In this document: piece by piece, positions 1 to 8,918 of the stretch
Layout of the letters: every line of letters begins with the position of its first letter
Position numbering within the stretch: position 1 is the stretch's first letter
From: Ectocarpus siliculosus
Lineage: Eukaryota > Sar > Phaeophyceae > Ectocarpales > Ectocarpaceae
Assembly: GCA_000310025.1 (NCBI GenBank)
Contig: FN648915.1
Span: forward strand, 1-21,532
Length of the DNA: 21,532 nucleotides
Reading direction: 5' to 3'
The notes under the pieces: model-generated
Told to the model about the DNA's origin: nothing
Database searches by the model: none
Seen by the model: only the letters and a program-made list of their open reading frames with translations
Position numbers and translations under genes: made by a program

Positions 1-764
1 AACACGTCTGCCTAGACCTTGCGTGGCGCGCTCTCCCCCCTGAGTGCTCGGACGGCGATAGACGTGACTCAATCCTCGAAGTCCACGTGCCCTCTACACT
101 GCTCACCCTTCGCTCACCCTGGCTCAACGACCTCCTGCTCTCGACTCCGCCTCTCGGCGGCGAGCCCCGGTCCTCTCCCCCTCCTTGGCCCTGCCATCCG
201 CCTTGCTCTTCTTCCTCCTCGTCTTGGCGCCACATCGGTGTCAACGTCCCAAGCCTTACCATATTCGGCATTGGACCCCGCGCTCAGGCGCCGGGTCGGC
301 CGACGTTGCTCTTCTGCAAAATGAACCGACGATGCTCTTGCTCTCGTTCTCTGTCTGCCTCCTCCCCTCCTTACTCTCGCTTCCTTCTTCTTCCTCTGTC
401 TCTCTTCTACTCCTCCTCTAGTTTGCTTGTTGCCTTGCTCCTTTGCGTTCAGATGTTTCTTCTGTTGTAAGCAAGGTGCATCTCTTTTCCCTTTCCTTTT
501 TTCTTGTCCGTGATACCTGCCTATGCCAGGCTATCTCCTAACCGTTCTGACAAAACACCGGGTTGTACAACACAACCTTCCACTTCCGGCGGGACGCCCT
601 CCGGACAGCATTTATTCCGGATTCTCGGCCGTTGAAACACCGCCTTTCATTTTCCGTTTCTGATTTATTTCTGATGATCACGCTCTCTCAGCTACAACAC
701 GCTGTGCTTTCTACATAGAGCAGCAGGCAGTAGTAGTTCTCGTTTTGTCCCTCTCTGGGCTCGG

Positions 765-770
765 TCTCTT

Positions 771-830
<60 letters not shown>

Positions 831-836
831 TCTCTC
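765..836. repeat. (CT)n microsatellite
   Basis: Roughly 72 bp of almost pure CT dinucleotide, interrupted by two TTTC steps and one CCC step. An open frame across it encodes only alternating Leu/Ser and is a repeat translation. Confidence 0.95.
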
Positions 837-1231
837 AAAGTCTGTGGCTCTCTATTATCCCTCCCATTCTTTCCGGGGAATTTTTGCGATTAGTTCCTGT
901 TGCCCCAGCTCTTTGGTACTCCCCTCGCCTTTCGTCCCCCGCGCAGACACTCCCTCTACAACCGCCCTACGCTCACATGTAGCTTCTTCGTGCTCCGTTG
1001 GGGTGTATACATGACGACACGCTGTTATTTCCAACAGCACAATAAGAGCAGCGCTGTGCTTTCTCAATACATGCGTGTTCCAACACATGCGTGGCTGCCT
1101 GTAAACTCTGTTGTGTGCATTTTTTTCAGTTTGGGTCCATCCAATATCTCCAAACAGAGGCTCTTCCGAGCAAACACAGGCAATCAATATATTCCGATCT
1201 CTTTGACTAGATGGCCCGGTCGTTCCGGCTT

Positions 1232-1301
1232 TCCGATCACACGACGTCTGTCGCCCTGTTCTCCCCTGCACACATTTATTTGCGGCTCTCCGATCACACG
1301 A
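1232..1301 (+). repeat. Short direct duplication (TCCGATCACACGA)
   Basis: TCCGATCACACGA occurs at 1232-1244 and again at 1289-1301, each followed by related GTCTG/GTCTGACG and CTGTCGC-like sequence. This looks like a diverged tandem duplication of about 57 bp. No function is visible. Confidence 0.6.
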
Positions 1302-1381
1302 GGCACGAGGTCTGACGCTCTGTCGCTTCCCTCTCTGACTGTCTGAATCTACGCCGAGAGGGCTCCATTTCAAGTCTTCTC

Positions 1382-1811
1382 GGCCTCTCACAGGGCTCCA
1401 TGTTCTCATTTCCATCTGTTTCAGATCGTTGGAGCTCGCTGTCGTTTTCCGTTCACCGTTTCTCTCTCTCATGTCTTCTCATTTTGCGTCTGAGTCGCTC
1501 ATCACATCCGGCTCGATCGCACGGAACCTTTCGCCCGTTCACACACGTCACATTGTTTCGTGCCAGTCTCTCTCTCCTCTCTCATATACCAATCTGCCGT
1601 CGGCTCTTACAAATAACAGCAGGCTGGCGCTCCCTCTCACATGTCCCTCAGCAGCATTTTGTTAATTCCCGTTTTCGGTTCCGCTCTGTTGACCCCTCCC
1701 GTTTTCCCGCTCTTTCTCGCTCGCTCGAGGAGACTTTTGGCGCTTTCCTCTGCTCCCCACCACCCCATCACACATACATGCATCTCTTTTAACTGGGCCT
1801 CTCACAGGGCT
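1382..1811 (+). repeat. 16-bp direct repeat pair, 414 bp apart
   Basis: GGCCTCTCACAGGGCT is present exactly at 1382-1397 and at 1796-1811. The flanks differ, so this may be the remains of a larger duplication or a conserved short word of a dispersed repeat family. Confidence 0.65.
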
Positions 1812-2727
1812 TTACTGTAGTCCAGTCTCTCTTTCTTTCCGCGCTAACACGCCAGTAGTCTGCTTGCTCCCTTCAGCACGTCGGACTTTCGCATGTTCCA
1901 AAATGCGGTCCAGGCGAGAGAGAAAGCGGTTGCTGCTTGCTGAGCACTCCAGGAGGAAGCGGATGCAAGTCATTAAGATGCTTCATGTACTGTAGTACTA
2001 TTCCGTGCGATGCAGTGCGAGGGTATTTTTTCTCTTCATTGAGGACTCCGTGAGGTTTCCTTCTGATTCAGTCAGTGAGCCCCTCATCTCCGAACCTATG
2101 CATACGGCCGTTCGTTTATTTGGTTTCTTCGGGCTTTTTGCATCTTTTTCGATCTCCGCCTGTGCGCTCGCCCTCAGTGCGCGTGTCCAATATATTTGTG
2201 GACTCCGCGCGGGACGCATCGGTTCGCACCCCTTCGGTGTCGCAACGGACTACAGCACGTACGTAAGTAAGCGCAACGACAAGTACACCAACAAGAGACG
2301 GCCATCCAATAACAACGAACGACGATAGCAAGCGTCTTGCGGAACGCTTTTCTCAGCGTGGCGGCGCAAGCCGCCCAACAGCCTTGTAGAATTCATTCGT
2401 TTTATCATTTTTCCAGGATCGCAGGAAATTCGCTCCTCTCTCGGCGCACCACAGGGCAGCATTTCGGGGTCCGCTCTGCCGTTGTTTGCTGTCGCTGTTT
2501 GTCACTTCAAGTATCGCACAATCGCTCGCTGTGGCCTTTGCCGCTGTCTTCGGCCCCTCTGCACCGAGTGCTTTCGGAGCTTTACGCCCAGTGCTCCCGT
2601 TAGCGCTGCATTACTTTCGCCTGCACCTCGCACACTCCCCTTTCGTTTGCGCGCATCGATCAGCAGTTATCCGCGTGCGCAAGTCAGTCGTTCGCATCAA
2701 TGCTCCGCAATCACGATAATCAGTCTC

Positions 2728-2790
2728 GTTCTCTCTCTCTCTCAAATTCTCGTTCTCTCTCTATTGTTGCTCTCTCCCTCTCACTTTCTG
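2728..2790. repeat. Imperfect CT-rich microsatellite
   Basis: Interrupted CTCTCTCT runs separated by AAATTCTCG and ATTGTTG. It belongs to the same low-complexity class as the tract at 765. Confidence 0.7.
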
Positions 2791-3060
2791 TCTTAGTCGA
2801 TTAACAGTTGCTTGGCAACCAGCCAGGTCCGCAGAATCCTGCTGTCGCTTTGAGTCCGCGGTCTCTGCGATCATCCGCGTGGCCACACAGGATCCATGTT
2901 GTTATTTTTGTTGTTGTCTTCACATTTTATAACCGTTCCGGTCTCCGCTCAGTGCCTTCTAATGTCCGTACTGGTGCAACTGATGCCTTCCGTTCCCTTT
3001 GGATAGTTTTTTGGACATACTGTAGTTGACGTGAGGGTGCATGGGGGAAAAATGCGACTT

Positions 3061-3208
3061 CGTTCAAAACTCATCAACCACCAAACGCGAACGTCGGGAA
3101 GAGCACGTCACACCCAAACATCACGCGAGAAGCTCATCTCGGGGTCGGTGAAATGCTGCACGGCGCGGTAAAGAGCCGGTCAACATCGTTCAAAACACAT
3201 CAACCTCC
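3061..3208 (+). repeat. Direct repeat, period about 126 bp
   Basis: The block CGTTCAAAAC followed by CATCAACC appears at 3061 and again at 3187, each copy about 22 bp with two mismatches. The sequence between the copies shows no obvious similarity, so only the repeat ends may have survived. Confidence 0.65.
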
Positions 3209-3262
3209 ATGAATGCTGCTTTCCTACCTCCGACAATTGGATGCACCCCTGGGGACGCACAT

Positions 3263-3663
3263 AAGCCATGCACCCACACCTTTCACCGACGGGACCACCC
3301 AACCAAGAGGGACCTAGGCCTACAAAACCTAGCACGTACCCACGTCAGCACCAACCTAGCACCTATCCAAGCAATACCAACCTAGAGATGATTCCATCAA
3401 TTCCAAGCTAGCGCCAATGCCGGCACACCAGCCTACATAGAATCGAGCCACTCAGCGCCAACCTAGCACCTACCGGGTGGGTTTGGGGTTATTGTTAGGT
3501 TAGCGTTTGGGATTTCAGCCGGTGTACAGTAGTTGCTGGTTGAAGGGACAGCACACTGCGCCTGCCTGCAGAAGAGCGGCAGGTGGCAGAAACGCATACA
3601 TGCTCGTGACGCTCGTTCCCCACACAGGGTTTCCGTCGGTAAAAAGGTGTGGGTGCAAGGCTT
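3263..3663. repeat. Inverted repeat flanking a minisatellite
   Basis: The arm at 3263-3292 (AAGCCATGCACCCACACC, then TTTCACCGACGG) is the near-perfect reverse complement of 3633-3663 (CCGTCGG, AAAAAGG, TGTGGGTGCAAGGCTT), with one mismatch and a small indel. Outward of both arms there is weaker complementarity around GGATGCA/TGCAT. The arms enclose about 340 bp that contain the 26-bp minisatellite. They could be terminal inverted repeats of a small degenerate DNA element, but no target-site duplication was found. Confidence 0.5.
3320..3475 (+). repeat. 26-bp minisatellite, AACCTAGC core
   Basis: The core AACCTAGC or a one- to two-base variant starts at 3326, 3353, 3379, 3405, about 3430 and 3460, giving steps of 27, 26, 26, 25 and 30 bp. 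Copies carry related tails such as ACCTA and ACGTACC. It is diverged and no frame is conserved, so it is probably non-coding. Confidence 0.65.
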
Positions 3664-3914
3664 AAACCCTGTGGATGCATAAAATGTGTTGGCCTACCTC
3701 CACCCGGAAATGATGGTGAGCTGTGGCAACCCGAAGCCGTAGAGCTCATCCCGGAAGAATGAACGGAGAATGAGAAACCCCAAGCTCCTTCTTATTTGCT
3801 TGGTGGAGTGTCGGACTATGTACAAACGCGACTACCGCTGCCGTTCTCTGTCAAGTGGACTATGCATACAACATCGAACGCAGTTTTCTCGTGAAGAAGC
3901 GCCTTTTGACCGTT

Positions 3915-4180
3915 AGCGACATTCCGCCGTTTTTCCGTATTACCACCTTATCCAAATTTGTTAAATAATTAAAATTACCGCCTACCGCCAAAATTGCCGC
4001 TTTATGACGTTACCGCCGAACACCCACTGCCGTATTTTAGTTTTTTCCACCTCCGCTCAGAATGCTTCCTTTGAAAAACGCCAATCAATGTCGTTACCGC
4101 CGAAAAACGCACCACCTCCAACGGCCGAAAACAATTTATCACCTCAGATTTGGGTAGGTAAGGATTGCCGCTACAGCAGC
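3915..4180 (+). repeat. TTACCGCC motif cluster, left copy
   Basis: A/T-rich sequence punctuated by CCGCC words: ATTACCGCCTACCGCC, TTGCCGC, GTTACCGCCGAACACC and GTTACCGCCGAAAAACG. The last word recurs almost exactly at 5354 in the right cluster. Spacing is irregular (roughly 8-60 bp). It may be a degenerate low-complexity repeat or a set of protein-binding words. Confidence 0.5.
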
Positions 4181-4396
4181 TCGCAGTAGCTTCATCCTCT
4201 GATATAGGACAGAACAGTGTTTGCCCCTTCGGATAGTCCCTTGCCGGAAGAACCCCCCGTACTCTCCGTAGAATGCGGGTGTCGAAGCCCAGAGACGTTG
4301 ACCTTTGCCCGGGCGTGGTATTCTACAACTTCATTGGCGCCCCTTGGAGCATGCACCAAGCATTCCAAATCATAAAGCATGCCTTGCGGTCACATT

Positions 4397-4523
<127 letters not shown>

Positions 4524-4529
4524 TTAAGT

Positions 4530-5270
4530 CGTTGTTGTGCGGTCGTTGCTGCCACCGCTGCTTTAAGCTCAGCACTGCTGGTATGGCAGTGTTTCCAATT
4601 CCCTCCTTTCCATCGACCTATTCCGCACACCACCTCACTTGGTACTCCTGCCGATGAGCAGAAACGTTGCGCCGTCGCAAGCGTACTGGTGCGCAACACC
4701 AACATGTGGCGCTGTGCCTCGACGTCCCACCCAACTATCGGGCCATAGTTTCAAGCTTGTGCCCATTAGTGCGCGAGACTCCTTGCTATGCCGCGCGTGA
4801 CCGGAAAGCACGAGAGCCAACGAGCCTTTTGAAACGATACGTGGTTGAGGGGCGCGTAACCAAGATTGATTTTGAGATCGGCAGAGCGGGCACGCAGCAG
4901 TCAATTACGAGATTCCCTGGACCAGTGGGGCCAGTAGCCTTAGCGAGGGTAGTAAACTATGTTTTATATAGTAGAGGTGACGGGTTTGGTTGGGGGTAGT
5001 GCAAGGGTTCGGGTTCCGACGCCCCCTAATCTCTTTCACGTACAACGCTGTGCATCCTCGCAAAGGCGGTCCAGTGGGGCAGCCTTGGGCATGAGAAAAT
5101 CCGTTGGTTGTCGCACAGAGTAGCGGTTGGGTTTTGTCTCCATCACCGTAGTATCCGCGCTCCTTCGCGTGGACAGTCTAACTTCAAGACTGAACAGCAT
5201 ACGGGGAGTTCTTAAAACGGGCCTGCACACCCTACCTCCAAAGTTCCATGGGTAATGTTGGCTTTTTTTC
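4530..5270. other. No recognisable feature
   Basis: Mixed-composition sequence with only short open frames on both strands. I see no protein domain, splice-bounded exon, tRNA or repeat. A G-rich run near 4980-5012 can pair with GCCCCC at 5020 but makes only a short hairpin. Confidence 0.5.
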
Positions 5271-5274
5271 CACC

Positions 5275-5420
5275 GTGAAGATACCGCCCTGGTGGGCGTA
5301 TTGGAAAACCGCCGCCTTACCCCTGGTTTCGTTATACCGCCTCCGCCAAAGTCCTTACCGCCGAAAAACGAAACACCCCCTTCGGCAGAAACAGTTACCG
5401 CTGAATGGTACTATCGCCCT
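5275..5420 (+). repeat. TTACCGCC motif cluster, right copy
   Basis: This holds ATACCGCC, AACCGCCGCC, TATACCGCCTCCGCC, CTTACCGCCGAAAAACG (5354-5370) and GTTACCGCTG. The 14-base word TTACCGCCGAAAAA is shared with 4094 in the left cluster, same orientation, about 1.26 kb away. The two clusters may be fragments of one repeat family. Confidence 0.5.
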
Positions 5421-5429
5421 GCCCATGTC

Positions 5430-6095
5430 CACCTGAAAACCCGTGATCGACCTGTAACCGTTGGAAATCCCGACATGTGGATGACACCATGCAGGAGCTG
5501 CTTGCATGTGACATCTTGAAATGGGGCTGGGCTTTCGGGCGCTGCGCTCGCAGTCCCAACACAACACGTGTGCGGCGCATCTGGTTTCCACGCCTGTCAC
5601 CTTCCCCTGCTGTACCGTACTCACCGTCACAATCCCAACCTCCCGATTTCCAGCTCTACAAACCGTAGCTCAAATCTTGGACGACCCCCGCTTCAGGATG
5701 TTTTGGCTACGCAGCGGCCATTACCGCAGTTGATTGTGATAGGCTGGTTTGGGTCCAGATTTTTCTAAGCTTTTAACGCCCGGCGACAGCCTTTGGTATC
5801 AATGCCCAAGGAGAAGGCCTGAGAGTATCACTAACTTCGCCCGGCTCTGAACACTGCCTTCTACTGATGTGTTCCTAGCGCAACAAAAAAACACTCTAAC
5901 CCCACTGAGTGTTATACAAGTTTTGACAGAGGGAGGTACTGGATGGAGAGATCGGAGCGGTCTTAAGCGAACACAACAACACAAACAACAACAACGACTA
6001 AAGATCCTGTAGATGAGAGGTCATTTTCGATGTTTAGTCTTGGACGTATACACGAACCCATTCACCGTCCTTATCGCCGCTTTGTCTGCCGTTTC
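5430..6095. other. No recognisable feature
   Basis: Short frames only. A small ACAACAACA-rich stretch lies near 5971-5995. No gene or RNA is supported. Confidence 0.5.
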
Positions 6096-6099
6096 CTGC

Positions 6100-6250
6100 C
6101 TTTCTCTGGCCGCGCGTTACTTCGACACGTTTCGTCTGCTGTAGTATTGCTGGTGCCCCTCTTTGTCTGGCCGTGCGTTGCTTTGTTTCGTCTGTTGTAC
6201 ATAGTATTGCTCTCGCCTCTCTCTGTCTAGCGGTGCGCTGCTCCCTTGCT
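6100..6250. repeat. 60-bp minisatellite, about 2.5 copies
   Basis: The words CTGGCCGCGCGTT (6106), CTGGCCGTGCGTT (6167) and CTAGCGGTGCGCT (6227) mark copies 61 and 60 bp apart. Copies share internal TTTCGTCTG(C/T)TGTA and AGTATTGCT. On the minus strand an 82-residue frame (6034-6282) crosses it with a 20-residue periodicity (QRTARQRE, then QRTARQRG). It has no recognisable domain and is treated as a repeat translation. Confidence 0.7.
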
Positions 6251-6259
6251 ACGGCAACG

Positions 6260-7715
6260 TTCACACACGGTTTTGAGCTCAACGGGCTAGGGTATGACTA
6301 GCGCACGACTGTTGTTTCTAGCGATACCATGCGGGAGTCTGGGTTTGCCCACGGGCAAACTTGCCATAACCAAATGTGAAATCGAAAACAAAAGGAGGAC
6401 TAATAAAGCGGGAATGTGGATATTTTGGTACTGTTATAGTGGAAACATTAGACACTAGAGTGCAAGCTATTATGGGTCACGGCCGAAACCATCGCGGTAC
6501 ACAGGATATCAGGCATTCTGTGGTGGTCAGCGTATCCACTTGCCCAGACCCACAACAAGATGGGTCTGCTGTTGCCCGAAGTCGTGAGTCAGCTGAACCC
6601 TGTTGCAGCGGGACGTGTCTCTCTGGAGCGGCATAGAGACGCGTCGTCTCATGGTCGCTGACTCGCTTTCGTGGGTAGAAATTCACTCCCCTGTAGCGAG
6701 ATATTGCTTGGTGCTCAAATATACCGTCAATACCGCCAGTCAAGCTAGTTTGAGGCCAAAATGGAGACAACCCCTGTAGTAGATGTGTTGCAAGACCGGA
6801 GAAACGTCGCCACGACAGAAAATTTCGCCTATGGGGTCAGTTCACCGACGGTGCATTCAGGTTTGGCGAGGAAGAGGAGCTCATTGTGTTACATGCCCTA
6901 TTGTCGCGAATACCAGCGATGGCGGAGGGAACCCGTTCGGGGGAAAATTGTATGCATCTGACGGATCTATCACCTTCTCGATATTTTCCATTCTTCTCCT
7001 CCCCTCAGCTCGACTCTTGGTTGCCTGGACACTCGAAGTTCTCCGCACGCCGTTACGTCAGCATGCGCCTCTTCTACGGAGCGCTGGGTCTTTCATTCGT
7101 CCGAGGCACCGGTGAGAATTCCCACGAAGGCAGTTAACCGAAAACAAAGACAGCAATTGAGGGAGGACTTGGTCGATTTTGATTCTGATGCAGATCTCTT
7201 ACCCTTATCCCGCCCGCCGACAATCTGCACGTTGATGCAGGTAAAAAGATCCAGGCGGTGTTGTCGCCGTAGCGATGTATGCCCCTCCCTTTGGGAGGTC
7301 GTCATTGTATCGCCTCTTCCGCGACGCTGAAGGGCGCACGACTCCTTATAGCCTAGCCTGTACCTCATCGAGCGGAAAGACGCCGGTTGAATCCTGTCGT
7401 CACGTGATTTTTTGTTGTTTTCGATGACTTGTTGTGGCATGTTGTGGCTTGTTGTGTGCAATGAAGCAAGACATGAGGCACGCCGTGGGTTTGTTTTCCT
7501 AAGTGTATTGTGCGGACAAGGCTTTCCGCGAAAACTTGGAAATCTCAAATACCGCTCTCTTCACCGTCTAGCTCCATTGTTTCACATGCATTACTCCGCG
7601 GCAGGTGCGATCAAATCCTGCTTGAACCCTAGGACTGCGTGACCCCTCGGATCAACTCATGTGTGAGCCCCCTTACCCGGACGGATTTGTATTTGGAAGT
7701 TTATCTCGGCCTGTG
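6260..7715. other. No recognisable feature
   Basis: About 1.45 kb of mid-GC sequence with frames of up to about 150 codons on the minus strand (7093-7548) and 110 on the plus (6783-7115). None shows a domain, a repeat, a signal peptide or paired splice sites that I can recognise, and they overlap each other in opposite directions. Confidence 0.45.
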
Positions 7716-7720
7716 AGGTC

Positions 7721-7800
7721 TGTACGTTTTCGGGTACTGAAAGTGTTTTAGAACTCAGCGGACGTATTTTTTAGGGTATTGGAAGTGTCACAGATGTCGT
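7721..7800 (+). repeat. Diverged 40-bp tandem duplication
   Basis: GTACGTTTTCGGGTACTG followed by AAAGTGTTTTAGA (7721 on) matches GACGTATTTTTTAGGGTATTG followed by GAAGTGTCACAGA (7761 on). This gives two copies at a 40-bp offset with many substitutions. Confidence 0.4.
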
Positions 7801-7809
7801 CTGTAACAT

Positions 7810-8235
7810 TCTGTACGAGCGACACCCGGACAAATACACCCGGTACACCTCTGTGGGTATCCTAAATCAAGCACCCTTGGAAACATACTATTGTGATGCA
7901 CGGTATTCTTCCTCGACCCCGAGTTGCAGGCGTTTTTTTCCAGAAGGCGCTCGGGTGTTAGTTGGTCCGGAACTCAAGTCCAGACGTTGTCGATGGTATA
8001 TCCCGGCTGAATTACATTTGTGTCTGGACCCCACAATCCCTCTCTATCAGCCACGGGGTATGGTACGCAAAAGCTGAGAGGCATATGCCATCATAACATC
8101 TTGTGACGTAGGCAGGGCGCGCGGGGCCCCTGGAAAGCTAGTCTTGGTTTTCGTATGTGACGACGGGATGGCGGGTGTTGGCGTGCTCGGTGATATTTTC
8201 TGTATTTTCTCGCAACCTATGCATATCCAGGGCTT
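7810..8235. other. No recognisable feature
   Basis: Only short chance frames are present, for example 7853-8077. No domain, repeat or RNA was recognised. Confidence 0.45.
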
Positions 8236-8237
8236 AG

Positions 8238-8918
8238 TCAGGCGAAACTGACCGCAAGACTTCGCCCCACGTCCTCCTTGCTGTTCGCCATAATCGTGGC
8301 GAAGACTCGGCGCTGATCGAATGCCTCCCGGTGTTGTGCCGCTTCTTCTCCTTGTTCTTCGGGGTGCACCGCCTCGTTGTCATGGCCATCGTCGAACGTA
8401 GGGCCCCAGTTATGATCGTCATCGCCGCTCCTCCGATCCTTGCCCGAGTAGGCATCGCTGCTGCCATCCTCCTGCTCATCGCCGCTACGCCTACCCTTGC
8501 CTATGTAGGCATCACTGTCGGCATCCTCCGTGGTCGTCGCTGTTACTCCTAATATTTTCCGAATAGTCATCACTGTCGTCGTTATGCCCCTTGATGGTGC
8601 CATTCCCGCTTCCCCTCCCCTCTCCACGCTCTTCTGCGGCAGACTGCCGTCGATCCCACCCTCGTTGGTGGCAGTATCACTGCCATCCACTGTACCCCCC
8701 CCGGATTCTTGCCCCTGGCCACCTTTTTCTCCACCCGGTTTGGTGGTTGTTGGGGTACCGGCATCGTTCTGGCATGTGCTCCGTCTGTGTCGCCGAGACC
8801 AGCAAGAACCGTTTGCATCCAACTTTTTGAACCGATAACCACATCGTACGAGTCGGTACAAAGCCAAGACGTCCGGTGTCCCACGTCCCGGTGTGAAACC
8901 GATTTCTGACTCCGACAC
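8238..8918 (-). pseudogene. Charged repeat-containing reading frame, probably a decayed exon
   Basis: A minus-strand open frame of 226 codons that I do not recognise. The C-terminal third is hydrophilic and acidic, with two in-frame 19-residue repeats (SDAYIGKGRRSGD and SDAYSGKDRRSGD) followed by a Glu/Asp/Gln-rich tail ending MANSKEDVGRSLAVSFA. A third upstream copy of the same DNA repeat exists but is in another frame, where it reads DSDDYSENIRSNSDDHG. It is 58 bp long instead of 57. This argues for an older coding sequence hit by a one-base indel. The first ~20 codons fall inside the satellite array that starts near 8866, so the ATG at 8918 is unlikely to be the real start. It could instead be a purely non-coding repeat that happens to be open. 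Function is unknown. Confidence 0.35.
8406..8577 (-). repeat. 57-bp tandem repeat, three copies
   Basis: In minus-strand order the copies are 8577-8520 (58 bp), 8519-8463 (57 bp) and 8462-8406 (57 bp). Each begins with GACAGTGATG(A/C)C or AGCAGCGATGCC, then TA(T/C) plus a Gly-Lys-like stretch, AGG.GTAGCGGCGATGA and an acidic run. Two copies are a multiple of three in length and one is not. Confidence 0.75.

Larger units (their letters stand above)
1..3050. other. Pyrimidine-rich non-coding region
   Basis: About 3 kb whose plus strand is strongly enriched in C and T, with many TCTC runs and stretches such as CTCTCTGTC. Open frames here translate to Ser/Leu/Pro/Arg-rich low-complexity peptides on the plus strand and have no recognisable domain. 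No gene is called. It could be promoter or intergenic DNA, or intron sequence of a gene transcribed through the window. The strand asymmetry is seen directly; its cause is unknown. Confidence 0.6.

Noticed and set aside
321-463. Signal-peptide-like frame ending in a donor-like CTGTT|GTAAGC, possible first exon of a secreted LRR protein
   Set aside because: The hydrophobic Leu/Ser content follows from the CT-rich composition, the ATG is internal to a longer frame, and the nearest LRR exon is 12.8 kb away.
4980-5030. tRNA-like T-arm word (GGGTTCGGGTTCC)
   Set aside because: No acceptor, D or anticodon stems can be built around it.
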